A model generated the notes under the pieces. The model ran no database searches and was not told the origin of the DNA. It saw nothing but the letters and a program-made list of their open reading frames with translations. A DNA stretch of 64,000 bases from Burkholderia lata. Its GTDB lineage: Bacteria > Pseudomonadota > Gammaproteobacteria > Burkholderiales > Burkholderiaceae. Shown piece after piece: positions 45,456 to 54,263 of this stretch (its first letter is position 1; each line of letters starts with the position of its first letter). The DNA lies in assembly GCF_000012945.1 (NCBI RefSeq), contig NC_007511.1, positions 3,348,001 through 3,412,000 of the forward strand, given 5' to 3'. The translations under genes and the position numbers were made by a program.

Positions 45456-46169
45456 TCAGTGCACGCCGGACGGTGACGCACCGTCGAACAGCTGGACCCG
45501 CAACGCCTGCAGGCGCTGCGCGATGACGGCTTGTTGCTGGTCGGGATCGGGAATGCTCGCCTGAACCTGCCGGACTACGTCGCGGCTCTGCTGTTCGTAC
45601 GAGAGATAGCGCGGGTCCTGCGCGGGCGACGGGCCGACCGTCTGCTGCGAGTAGGCGTCCCATTGCGCGCGCATCGACCGGATTGCCGCGCTGCGTGTCG
45701 CGGGGTCGGCTTCGGTATCGGTCAGCAGCGCCGCGCTCAGCGCTTCGGCCTGCACCGGCACGATCTCGTTGCGCGCGACATGGTCGGGCAGTTCGTCGAG
45801 AATCCGGCGCGCGAGTGCGGCGCGCTCGGCTTGCGGCATGCTGTTGCGGCGATCCCCATACGCGGCAACCTCGTCGCGAAAGCGTGCGAACGCGACGATG
45901 CGCTTCACTTCGGCGTCCGCGTCGGGGCGCGCTGCAAGGCTGCGGCGCAGCGCATCGACATCGAGCCGCCGCTCCTCGGGGCCGGGCGTCGCCGCGCCGG
46001 TGCCGAACGCATCGGCTGCGCCTGGCTGCGCGCTCGCCGTCGCGGTCGTTGTGTCGGACGACGCGGCTTGTGCCGGTGTCGCCGCTTCATATCGCCAGAT
46101 TGCAACGACGGCCACGCCGATCGCCGCGATCGCGCCCGTGCGCCGCCAGAGTGCCCTGTTCTTCTTCAC
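45456..46169 (-). CDS. membrane-anchored exported protein, possible secretion chaperone
   Basis: 237-residue protein with one N-terminal membrane segment (TGAIAAIGVAVVAIWRY) and a mostly helical periplasmic part. The layout, with an N-anchor, Ala/Thr-rich linker and long charged helices (LDVDALRRSLAARPDADAEVKR), resembles lipase foldases and the PlcR-type accessory proteins. It directly precedes the secreted esterase gene, so a folding or secretion role for it is a reasonable guess. It lacks the clear foldase signature. Confidence 0.6.
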   Translation of the reverse strand: MKKNRALWRRTGAIAAIGVAVVAIWRYEAATPAQAASSDTTTATASAQPGAADAFGTGAATPGPEERRLDVDALRRSLAARPDADAEVKRIVAFARFRDEVAAYGDRRNSMPQAERAALARRILDELPDHVARNEIVPVQAEALSAALLTDTEADPATRSAAIRSMRAQWDAYSQQTVGPSPAQDPRYLSYEQQSRDVVRQVQASIPDPDQQQAVIAQRLQALRVQLFDGASPSGVH

Positions 46170-46599
46170 GTCGCCTCCTCGTCACGTCATGCCGTTCTTC
46201 GCCGGTGCATCCGCGAGTAGGTTCTAGGTCGAATCCGGCATGCAGTCAAAAGCGGCACTAGAACGCAGGCACTAAACCTGCTCGCAGCGGCCACGTCCGG
46301 CAAGACGTTTGAAACGCATTTCGTCGTCGCATGGGCAAGCACACGATGTCGCGCGCCACGCCCGTGCGGCGGCGGTTCGGGCCAGTACGCGCCGTGTGCG
46401 TCGCGACACCAAGCAAGCAGCGATCCAGCCGCGCGGCGCACGACGGTCACGCGTCGGCGTGGCCGATGCGGATGGCCGGATCAGACCCGTCGAACGACCC
46501 GCTGAGCGCTTGGTCGGTATTTTGGCCAGCCCTATGCTGGTTTCCGACACGCGCCGAACGGTCGGCGCGACGCCCACCCCACCCAGCCGAGCCCGTTCC
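46170..46599. other. divergent intergenic region, no gene seen
   Basis: 430 bp between the anchored protein gene and the PLP enzyme gene. The frame of the downstream gene is open back to 46309, but the upstream codons have no family match. It probably holds the two promoters. Confidence 0.45.
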
Positions 46600-47826
46600 A
46601 TGAGCCGTGCAGACCTTCCGCATCGCGCACCCGCCGCCGTCCACGACTATCCGACCTATCGCGACGCGCTCGCGGGCCGCCGGCTGCCTGCCGCCTTCGT
46701 CAATCTCGACTGCCTCGACGCGAACCTCGCCGACCTGAAGCGCCGCGCACGCGGCCTGCCGATCCGGCTCGCGACGAAGTCGGTGCGCTCGCGCGAACTG
46801 ATCGGCGCGGTGCTCGCCGCCGGCCCGTTCATGCAGGGGCTGCTGTGCTACTCGGCCGCGGAAGCCGCATGGCTCGCGGACGGCGGGTTCGACGACATCG
46901 TCGTCGCGTATCCGACCGTCGAGCCCGACGACCTGCGCGCGGTGGCGGCGCAACTCCGGCGCGGCCGTTCGATCACGCTGATGGTCGACGATGCCGCGCA
47001 GGTCGACGCGATCGACCGCGTCGCGCACGACGAACGCGTGACGATCCCGCTCGCGATCGACCTCGACATGTCGTCCGCGTATCCGGGCCTGTACTTCGGC
47101 ATGTACCGCTCGCCGGTGCGCGATGCGGCCGGCGTGCTCGCGCTCGCGCACCGCATCGGCGAGCGCCCGCACGTGCGGCTCGACGGGCTGATGGGTTACG
47201 AAGGACAGATCGCCGGCGTGGCCGACACCGAGCCGGGCAACGGCGCGCGCAACGCGCTGGTACGCCACCTGAAACGCCGCTCGGCACGCGAGATCAATGC
47301 GCGCCGCCAGGCGGCCGTGCAGGCGCTCGCGGCGGCAGGCCACCGGCTGCGCTTCGTGAACGGCGGCGGCACCGGCAGCATCGAGAGCACGCTCGGCGAC
47401 GCGTCGGTCACCGAGCTTGCAGCCGGCTCCGGCCTCTACGCGCCGGCGCTGTTCGATCACTACGCGGCATTTCATGCGCAGCCGGCGGCCGGCTTCGCGC
47501 TGCCGGTCGTGCGGATTCCTCAGCCGGGCATCGTGACCTGCTCGGGCGGCGGCTATATCGCGTCGGGGCCGGCCGGCAAGAGCCGGCTGCCGCGGCCGTG
47601 GCTGCCGGCCGGCTGCACGCTGATCGACAACGAAGGCGCGGGCGAAGTGCAGACGCCCCTGCGCGTGCCGCACGGCGTCGCACCGGCGATCGGCGACCCG
47701 ATCCTGTTTCGCCACGCGAAAGCCGGCGAGCTGTGCGAACGCTTCAACACGCTGCTGCTGATCCGTGGCGGCCGCGTGGTCGGCGAGGCGCCCACCTATC
47801 GCGGCGAAGGCAAGAGCTTCTTCTAG
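46600..47826 (+). CDS. PLP enzyme of the D-threonine aldolase/amino acid deaminase type
   Basis: 408-residue protein with the alanine racemase N-terminal PLP barrel and a C-terminal D-serine dehydratase-like domain. The PLP lysine is in LATKSVRS (near residue 60), and GYEGQIAGV, FVNGGGTGS and CSGGGYIASGPAGK are family signatures. Such enzymes are D-amino acid or D-3-hydroxy-amino acid lyases and deaminases. The ATG at 46600 is chosen because the N-terminus (PTYRDALAGRRLPAAFVNLDCLDANL) then fits. It begins an operon-like run of oxidase, transporter, porin and AraC regulator. Confidence 0.87.
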   Translation: MSRADLPHRAPAAVHDYPTYRDALAGRRLPAAFVNLDCLDANLADLKRRARGLPIRLATKSVRSRELIGAVLAAGPFMQGLLCYSAAEAAWLADGGFDDIVVAYPTVEPDDLRAVAAQLRRGRSITLMVDDAAQVDAIDRVAHDERVTIPLAIDLDMSSAYPGLYFGMYRSPVRDAAGVLALAHRIGERPHVRLDGLMGYEGQIAGVADTEPGNGARNALVRHLKRRSAREINARRQAAVQALAAAGHRLRFVNGGGTGSIESTLGDASVTELAAGSGLYAPALFDHYAAFHAQPAAGFALPVVRIPQPGIVTCSGGGYIASGPAGKSRLPRPWLPAGCTLIDNEGAGEVQTPLRVPHGVAPAIGDPILFRHAKAGELCERFNTLLLIRGGRVVGEAPTYRGEGKSFF

Positions 47827-47900
47827 CGGGCCGCGCCGCCCGTCGTTCCAACCGATCAACCCGTTCACCCCATTCAAACGACAACCACGGAGACAATGCC

Positions 47901-49313
47901 ATGTGGCGTAACTGGTCGGGATATGTCTGCAGTCCTGATGCAACCGTGTCGACGCCTGCGTCGCACGCCGGGCTCGCGGCCGTGCTGCGCGATGCGGCGG
48001 CAGCCGGCGCCACCGTGCGCGCGGCCGGCGCCGGTCACTCGTTCTCGCCGCTCGTGCAGACCGACGACGTGATCCTGTCGCTCGACGGGATGCAAGGCGT
48101 GATCGACGTCGACCGCGACCGGCGCGTCGCACGCGTGCATGCCGGCACGCGGCTGTGGGCGCTGGGCCCGGCGCTCGCCGCGCACGGCCTCGCGATGGAG
48201 AACCTTGGCGACATCAACGTGCAGTCGATCGCCGGCGCGACCAGCACCGGCACGCACGGCACCGGCATCACGCTCGGCAACCTGTCGACGCAGATCGACA
48301 GCCTGACCTTCATGTGCGCGGACGGCAGCGAGATCCGCGCGAGCGCCGACACGCATCCCGAGCTGTTCGCCGGCGGCCGGATCGGGCTCGGCGCGCTCGG
48401 CGTGCTGACCGAGATCGGCCTGCGCCTCGTGCCCGCGTTCAAGCTGCGCCTCGAGCGCGGCGGCATGCAGCTCGACGACTGCCTCGCGCAAGCGGATACG
48501 CTGATCGCGAAGCACCGATCGTTCGAGTTCTACTGGTTCCCGCATACGGACACCGTGCTGACCAAGGCGTGGGACATGACCGACGAGCCGGCCGACTCGG
48601 TGCACTGGGCAAGCCGCGCGTCCGAATCGTTCCTCGAGAACACGGTGTTCGGCGCGTTGTGCGGGCTCGGCAAACGCGTACCGTCGCTGTGCCCGGCGCT
48701 GAGCCGGCTGTGCGCGTCGACCGTGTCGGCCGGCCGGCACGTGGATGCGAGCTACGCGATGCTGTCGACGGTGCGCCGCGTGCGCTTCAACGAAATGGAA
48801 TGGTCGGTGCCGGCCGAGCGCGGTGCCGACGCGCTGCGCGAGATCCGCTCGTTCATCGCGCGCCGCAGCTTCCCGCTGATGTTCCCGATCGAATACCGCT
48901 GGGTGCGCGGCGACGACATCTGGCTGAGCCCCGACTATGGGCGCGACAGCGTGCGCATCTCGGTGCACCAGTATCGCGGGATGCCGTTCGACGCGTACTT
49001 CTCGGGCGTGCAGGCGATCTGCCGCAATCATGGCGGGCGGCCGCACTGGGGCAAGGTGCATGCGATGAAGGCCGCCGAGCTGGCGGCGTGCTACCCGCAC
49101 TGGGACGATTTCCTCGCGTTGCGCGAACGGATGGATCCGCTTGGCCGCTTCCTGACGCCGTACCTGCGCACGCTGTTCGGGCTGCCGCAACACGCCAGCG
49201 CGAGCGTAGCCTCAACCGCGCGCGCCACGCCGGCCCGCCGAGGGACACCCCCGATGCACGAAACGGCCGGCATCGCACAACATCGGCCGCGATCCAACCA
49301 GGAGGCCTCGTGA
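47901..49313 (+). CDS. FAD aldonolactone oxidase (D-arabinono-1,4-lactone oxidase family)
   Basis: 470-residue flavoprotein: N-terminal FAD_binding_4 domain (about 10-170), with RAAGAGHSFSPL containing the histidine that commonly binds FAD covalently, then the C-terminal ALO domain (about 180-440, with RVRFNEMEWSVP and GRPHWGKVH). Members oxidise sugar 1,4-lactones or alditols to a lactone with hydrogen peroxide release. GGAGACA precedes the ATG. Its stop overlaps the GTG of the MFS gene, so the two are translationally coupled. The last ~45 residues are low-complexity. Confidence 0.9.
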   Translation: MWRNWSGYVCSPDATVSTPASHAGLAAVLRDAAAAGATVRAAGAGHSFSPLVQTDDVILSLDGMQGVIDVDRDRRVARVHAGTRLWALGPALAAHGLAMENLGDINVQSIAGATSTGTHGTGITLGNLSTQIDSLTFMCADGSEIRASADTHPELFAGGRIGLGALGVLTEIGLRLVPAFKLRLERGGMQLDDCLAQADTLIAKHRSFEFYWFPHTDTVLTKAWDMTDEPADSVHWASRASESFLENTVFGALCGLGKRVPSLCPALSRLCASTVSAGRHVDASYAMLSTVRRVRFNEMEWSVPAERGADALREIRSFIARRSFPLMFPIEYRWVRGDDIWLSPDYGRDSVRISVHQYRGMPFDAYFSGVQAICRNHGGRPHWGKVHAMKAAELAACYPHWDDFLALRERMDPLGRFLTPYLRTLFGLPQHASASVASTARATPARRGTPPMHETAGIAQHRPRSNQEAS

Positions 49314-50500
49314 GCACCGCCACCCTGCATGCCGCCGCACAGTCGCGCCCCGATCCGTCGACCGGCGCCGTCGTCCGCCTTGCACTCGCGTTCGCGGCGG
49401 CCACCAACGGCCTGATCCTGTCGCCGTTCCTCGTCGCGGCCGTGATGACACGCTTCCGGCTCGACGAAGGCACCGCGACCGCGCTCGTCAGCGCCGAGAT
49501 CCTCGGCATCGCGATCAGTTGCGCGCTGCTGTCGCACCGGATCGCGCGCGCCGCGCGGCCGTTCACGCTGGCCGGCCTGGTCGGCACGATCGCCGGGCAG
49601 GCGCTCAGCGCGGTCGCACCCGGGATCGTGTCCGCGGCGCTCGCGCGCGGGATGACGGGGCTGTTCGAGGGGATGCTGTTCGTCGTCGTCGCGTCCGGCG
49701 TGTCGCAGCGCGCGTCGACCGACCGCCTGTGGGGGCAAATCAACCTGCTCGCGGGCATCATCAACGGCGGCATCCTCGTGCTGATCTCCGCGATGCCGGC
49801 CGGCTGGCTCGGGCACTGGGTGTTCGCGCTGCTGGCGGCCGTCGTCGCCGTGCTGGCGCCCGCGATCCGCGGCATCGACGCGTTCGCGAGCGCACCCGCT
49901 CAGACTCACGTGCGCGCCGGCACGCTGCCGTGGCGGCCGGTGATCGCGATCTGGGTCGTGACCGCGCTCGTCTACGGCGTGCAGGCATCGCAATGGGCGA
50001 TCGCCGGCTTCGTCGGCGAACGTGCGGGGCTGTCGCCGACGACGATCGGCGTACTGCTGTCGGTGTCGTCGCTGCTCGGTTTCGTCGGCGCGGCGATTCC
50101 GTCGCATCCGGCCAGCCACAAACACCGCCTCGCGCTGATCTGGGCCGCGCAGCTCGCGATGATCGCGTCGATCGAATGGTTCTTCAGCACGCGCAGCGGC
50201 AGCGCGTACTTCCTGAGCCAGTTCGTGCTGAACAGCGCGTTCTTCGTGATCGTGCCGTTCCTCACCGGCATGCTGTCCGACGTCGACCCGGACGGCTCGC
50301 TGGTCGCGCGCACGCTCGTCGTCACGTTCTTCGCGGCCGGCATCGGCACCGCGCTGTCCGGTGCGCTGCTCGGTCGCTTCGGCGGCACGCGCGTCGCCCA
50401 CGTGCTGTGCGTGGCCGTGCTGGCCGCCGCCCCGTTCGTGCGGCTCGCGTTGCGCCGCGCGGCGCCCGGTGCGGTGGCCAGCGCGTCGCCGTCGCCCTGA
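49310..50500 (+). CDS. MFS transporter
   Basis: 396-residue major facilitator protein with about 12 hydrophobic segments. A GTG start at 49310 overlaps the oxidase stop (GTGA) with GGAGG just upstream, so co-expression is strong. It is likely to import the substrate of this operon or to export a product; specificity is unknown. Confidence 0.88.
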   Translation: MSTATLHAAAQSRPDPSTGAVVRLALAFAAATNGLILSPFLVAAVMTRFRLDEGTATALVSAEILGIAISCALLSHRIARAARPFTLAGLVGTIAGQALSAVAPGIVSAALARGMTGLFEGMLFVVVASGVSQRASTDRLWGQINLLAGIINGGILVLISAMPAGWLGHWVFALLAAVVAVLAPAIRGIDAFASAPAQTHVRAGTLPWRPVIAIWVVTALVYGVQASQWAIAGFVGERAGLSPTTIGVLLSVSSLLGFVGAAIPSHPASHKHRLALIWAAQLAMIASIEWFFSTRSGSAYFLSQFVLNSAFFVIVPFLTGMLSDVDPDGSLVARTLVVTFFAAGIGTALSGALLGRFGGTRVAHVLCVAVLAAAPFVRLALRRAAPGAVASASPSP

Positions 50501-50636
50501 CCGCAGTGCGCCACGGCGTGGCCGCGACGCACCATGAGAATGGCCGCCGCGGCCTTGGCCCGCGCAAATTTGGCTTTCTACATTCGTTTCCGGCGGTACG
50601 AGCCGCCGTCCCCCTGTCGATGCGGAGTCCAAAAGA

Positions 50637-51833
50637 ATGAATCGTCACGATAGCGTTCGCGCCGCGTGCTGCGCGATGTTGGTCCTGGCCGGTACCGGCG
50701 CGCACGCGCAAAGCAACGTGACGCTGTACGGCGTGATCGATGCGGGCATCCGCTACGAAACGCACGGCGTGTCGTACGGCGCCGACGGCTCGCCGGTGTC
50801 GACGGGCCGCAAGATCTCGATGGCCGACGGCGGCGGCCTGACGGAAAGCTACTGGGGCCTCAAGGGCCAGGAGGATCTCGGCGGCGGGCTGTCCGCGCAG
50901 TTCAACGTCGAGAGCCACTTCGGCCCGAACAGCGGCGCGATCGTGCCGGCCGGTTCACCGAACTTCTTCCAGGTCGCGTACGTGGGGCTCACGTCGACGT
51001 CGCTCGGCCAGCTCGCGCTCGGCCGCCAGTACAACGTGCCGTTCGAGATGGTGTCGCTGACCTACGGCTCGAACCTGTGGGCCGGCCCGCAGGATCCGTA
51101 CTTCAACCTGTTCAAGCCGGAGCAGACGATGCTCGCGGGCGCGCGCACCAGCAACATGATCCAGTACGGCGCGCAGCTCGGCAGCCTGTACCTGCTCGCG
51201 CAGTACGCGCCGGGCGGCCATGCGGGCGGCGGCGTGCTCGGCAGCCAGGCCGGTGCGGCGATCGCGTACGCGCCGGACAAGGGGCCGTTTACGGTCGGCG
51301 CGTCGTTCATGCGCACCTGGGACGACGTCACGCACGCGAAATTCGACATCTATGGCGGCGGCGGCTCCGTCACGCTCGGCAACGCGACCGTCAACGCCGG
51401 CTATATCGAGAACGCGCGCGACAACGACTTCACGTCGTTCGAGAACGGCCCGTTCAGCTCGACCGATCTCGCCGCGCTCGGCATCATCTCGCCCGCGCAG
51501 GTGGCCGATCCGTCGACGCCCGGCGGGTTCCGGCGCCGCAAGATGGCGCTCGCGGGGCTGACCTACCGGTTCACGTCGGCGTTCACGGCCGCCGTCAACG
51601 CGTGGTGGACCACGCAGTCGGGCTACACGCCGGACTTCGACGGCCGCGCGCGCCAGTTCCAGGTGATCGCCGGCTACAGCCTGTCGAAGCGCAGCATGCT
51701 CTACGCGGAAGTCGACTACGCGATCTATCGCGGCGGCCTGATCGGCGCGCAGCTGGTCGGCGTGAACGGGCAGTCGCCGAGCACGAGCACCACGCAGCTC
51801 GGCGCGACGGTCGGCCTGCGCCACTACTTCTGA
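50637..51833 (+). CDS. Gram-negative porin
   Basis: 398-residue outer-membrane trimeric porin of the Burkholderia OpcP type. It has a signal peptide ending AHAQS, then SNVTLYGVIDAG and many beta strands. The terminal strand ends in phenylalanine (GLRHYF), the outer-membrane assembly signal. It lies 136 bp after the MFS gene and before the AraC gene, so it probably admits the same substrate. Confidence 0.92.
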   Translation: MNRHDSVRAACCAMLVLAGTGAHAQSNVTLYGVIDAGIRYETHGVSYGADGSPVSTGRKISMADGGGLTESYWGLKGQEDLGGGLSAQFNVESHFGPNSGAIVPAGSPNFFQVAYVGLTSTSLGQLALGRQYNVPFEMVSLTYGSNLWAGPQDPYFNLFKPEQTMLAGARTSNMIQYGAQLGSLYLLAQYAPGGHAGGGVLGSQAGAAIAYAPDKGPFTVGASFMRTWDDVTHAKFDIYGGGGSVTLGNATVNAGYIENARDNDFTSFENGPFSSTDLAALGIISPAQVADPSTPGGFRRRKMALAGLTYRFTSAFTAAVNAWWTTQSGYTPDFDGRARQFQVIAGYSLSKRSMLYAEVDYAIYRGGLIGAQLVGVNGQSPSTSTTQLGATVGLRHYF

Positions 51834-51933
51834 CGCGGGGCCGCGCCGGATGTGGGCGATCGTGGCCGGGGAGGCACCGGGTCTCCGGCCAGGCGGGACG
51901 AGTACAATCCATGGAAAAAAATACGGAGCATCC

Positions 51934-52953
51934 ATGGACGATACCGACCGTTATACGACGGCGAATCTGCCGGTCCATCTGTTGCGGTGCCTCGCGGAGA
52001 CAAGCAAGGAGCTGGGCATCGACCCCACGCGGCTGTGCCTCGGGCTCGGCTTCGACGTCGCGGACCTGTCGAATCCGTCGTGCCGGATTTCCCTGCGTCA
52101 GGCGAGCACGATGATCCGCCGCGCGCTCGACATGGCGCCGGGGCGGGCGCTCGGCCTCGAACTCGGCACGAGCGAGACGATCGCGTCGATCGGCCTGGTC
52201 GGCTATGCGATGCTGACGAGCCCGACGCTGAAGGATGCGATCTCCGTCGGGATGGAACTGCAGCGCCACACGGGGCCGCTGATGCGCTTCGAGGTGATCT
52301 CGGATGCGCGCACGCTGTCGATCCGCGCGACCAACGTCTTTCTCGAACCCGACATCGAGGCGTTCCTCGTCGAGGAAGCGTTCGGCAGCTTCATGAAGAT
52401 CGGGCGCTCGCTCGTCGGCCCCGCGTTCCAGCCGAAGGTCGTCGATCTCAGCTACCCGCCGCCGGCCTATGCGGAGCAATACACGCGCGTGTTCCCGTGC
52501 CCGGTGCGGTTCGAACAGGAGCAGAACCTGTTTTCATGCGACGCGGCGCTCGGCAACCGCCCGATCGCGACCCACGATCCGCTCGCGCATCGCCAGGCGC
52601 TCGAATTCCTGCAGGACGCGCTGCCGCCCGAACCCGAAGGCACCGAGTTTCTCGAATCGATCGAACGGATCATGCGGCGCGACCTGCGGCATGCGCCGTC
52701 GCTCGCCGAAATCGCCGCGCAGCTGTGCATGAGCGAGCGCACACTCCGCCGGCGGCTTGCCGACCAGGGCGTGTCGTATCAGACGGTGATCGACACGATC
52801 CGCAGGAAGCGCGCGTTCACGCTGCTGAGCAACCCGCGGCTGTCGATCGAGGACGTCGCGCACGAAGTCGGGTTCAGCGACGCGCATAACTTCCGGCGCG
52901 CGTTCAAGCGGTGGACGGGGCACGGGCCGCGCGAAGGACAGCGGCCGGCGTAG
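51934..52953 (+). CDS. AraC-family regulator (Arabinose_bd type)
   Basis: 339-residue regulator with an Arabinose_bd domain (about 20-210) and a C-terminal helix-turn-helix pair (about 235-330: APSLAEIAAQLCMSERTLRRRL and IEDVAHEVGFSDAHNFRRAF). The ATG at 51934 has CGGAG upstream. It follows the porin gene by 100 bp and likely regulates this PLP enzyme/oxidase/transporter/porin set. Confidence 0.88.
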   Translation: MDDTDRYTTANLPVHLLRCLAETSKELGIDPTRLCLGLGFDVADLSNPSCRISLRQASTMIRRALDMAPGRALGLELGTSETIASIGLVGYAMLTSPTLKDAISVGMELQRHTGPLMRFEVISDARTLSIRATNVFLEPDIEAFLVEEAFGSFMKIGRSLVGPAFQPKVVDLSYPPPAYAEQYTRVFPCPVRFEQEQNLFSCDAALGNRPIATHDPLAHRQALEFLQDALPPEPEGTEFLESIERIMRRDLRHAPSLAEIAAQLCMSERTLRRRLADQGVSYQTVIDTIRRKRAFTLLSNPRLSIEDVAHEVGFSDAHNFRRAFKRWTGHGPREGQRPA

Positions 52954-52985
52954 CCCCCCCGCCGCGCGGCACGGCCGGGCCGCCG

Positions 52986-54263
52986 TTACGCCGCACCCGC
53001 GAGCGAACGATCGAGCGCGACGAGCGTTTGATACAGCACGCGCGTGCCGTCGAGCAGTTGCTGCGGCTCGATCCATTCTTCCGGGCAATGACTGCGGCCG
53101 CCCAGGCACGGAATGAAGATCATCCCGATCGGCCCGGTCGGCGCAACGTACACCGCATCGTGCCCCGCGCCGCTCGGCAACCGCATGCTCGGATAGCCGA
53201 GCTGCGTGGCCGCCTGTTCGACCGCGTCCATCACGAGCGGCTGGCAATCGGTCGGCCGTGCGCGGCTCACGTGCTCCGCACGCGCGCTCAACCGCAACGC
53301 GTCGAGCCGCGCGGCCGCACCGGCCAGCAGCGCCTCGGGGAACGCGTCGAGCACCGCGTCGCTGTCGCTGCGCACTTCGAGCATCAGTTCGACCTGCCCC
53401 GGCACCGCGTTCGGCACGTTCGGCGTCATCGCGATCCGCCCGATCGTCGCGACGACATAGTGCGGATTGCCCGACAGCGCCGACGCGCGCGCATGCGCGG
53501 CCTCGATCACGTGCGCGGCACCGACGAGCGCGTCGCGACGGATGTCCATCGGCGTCGTGCCAGCATGGTCGGGCTGCCCGGTCACGGTGATCAGCACGCG
53601 CCGGATGCCGACGATGTTGGTCACGACGCCGATCGGCAAGCCGCGCGTTTCGAGTACCGGGCCTTGCTCGATATGCAATTCGACGAACGCTGCGGTGCTG
53701 CCCGGCGCGCGCAGCGGTTCGCGCAGCGCGTCCGGATTGCCGCCGATGCGGCGCAGCGCTTCCGCGAGCGTTTCGCCTTCGGCATTCGTCGCGCGCAGCA
53801 TGCCGGCGTCGAGCACGCCCGACAGCGCACGGCTGCCGACGCACGAGATGCCGTAGTCGCTCGGTTCTTCGGACAGGAAGTCGATCACCTCGAACGGATG
53901 GTCGAGCACGATCCCCTGCTCGTTCAGCGTATGCGCGACCTCGATGCCCGCGAGCACGCCGATGATCCCGTCGAAGCGGCCGCCGCCGACCACCGTGTCG
54001 CAATGCGACCCCGTGACGAGCGGTTTCGTGCAACGGCCGCTGCCTTCGCGGCGGCCGATCAGGTTGCCGCCCGCGTCCATCGACACGGTGAGGCCCGCTT
54101 CGGCGAACTGCGCGGCAAGCCATGCGCGCGCTTCGGTGAAGAGCGGCGAGAACGCACGGCGCGTCCACGGGACATCGGGCCGCGTGAAGCGCGCCAGTTG
54201 CTCGACGCGTGCGTTCAGGCGTTCGGCGTTCAGCGGCGGGAAAGGAAAATCCGTCGGATTCAT
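52986..54263 (-). CDS. Zn-dependent N-carbamoyl-amino-acid amidohydrolase (M20 family)
   Basis: 425-residue M20 metallopeptidase-like amidohydrolase, as in N-carbamoyl-L-amino acid and allantoate amidohydrolases. Metal and catalytic motifs: GSHCDTVVGGGRFDGIIGVLAG, SEEPSDYGISCVGSRA, ELHIEQGPVLE, GQPDHAGTTPMD and PSGAGHDAVYVA. Its ATG overlaps the stop of the hydantoinase-like gene (ATGA). The proposed reaction is N-carbamoyl-L-glutamate to L-glutamate plus CO2 and ammonia, the last step of ergothioneine breakdown. Alternatives are allantoate or other carbamoyl acids. Confidence 0.87.
   Translation of the reverse strand: MNPTDFPFPPLNAERLNARVEQLARFTRPDVPWTRRAFSPLFTEARAWLAAQFAEAGLTVSMDAGGNLIGRREGSGRCTKPLVTGSHCDTVVGGGRFDGIIGVLAGIEVAHTLNEQGIVLDHPFEVIDFLSEEPSDYGISCVGSRALSGVLDAGMLRATNAEGETLAEALRRIGGNPDALREPLRAPGSTAAFVELHIEQGPVLETRGLPIGVVTNIVGIRRVLITVTGQPDHAGTTPMDIRRDALVGAAHVIEAAHARASALSGNPHYVVATIGRIAMTPNVPNAVPGQVELMLEVRSDSDAVLDAFPEALLAGAAARLDALRLSARAEHVSRARPTDCQPLVMDAVEQAATQLGYPSMRLPSGAGHDAVYVAPTGPIGMIFIPCLGGRSHCPEEWIEPQQLLDGTRVLYQTLVALDRSLAGAA

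Noticed and set aside
48155..49309. Upstream extension of the MFS transporter
   Set aside because: It lies within the lactone oxidase gene in another frame; the GTG at 49310 with GGAGG is the natural start.
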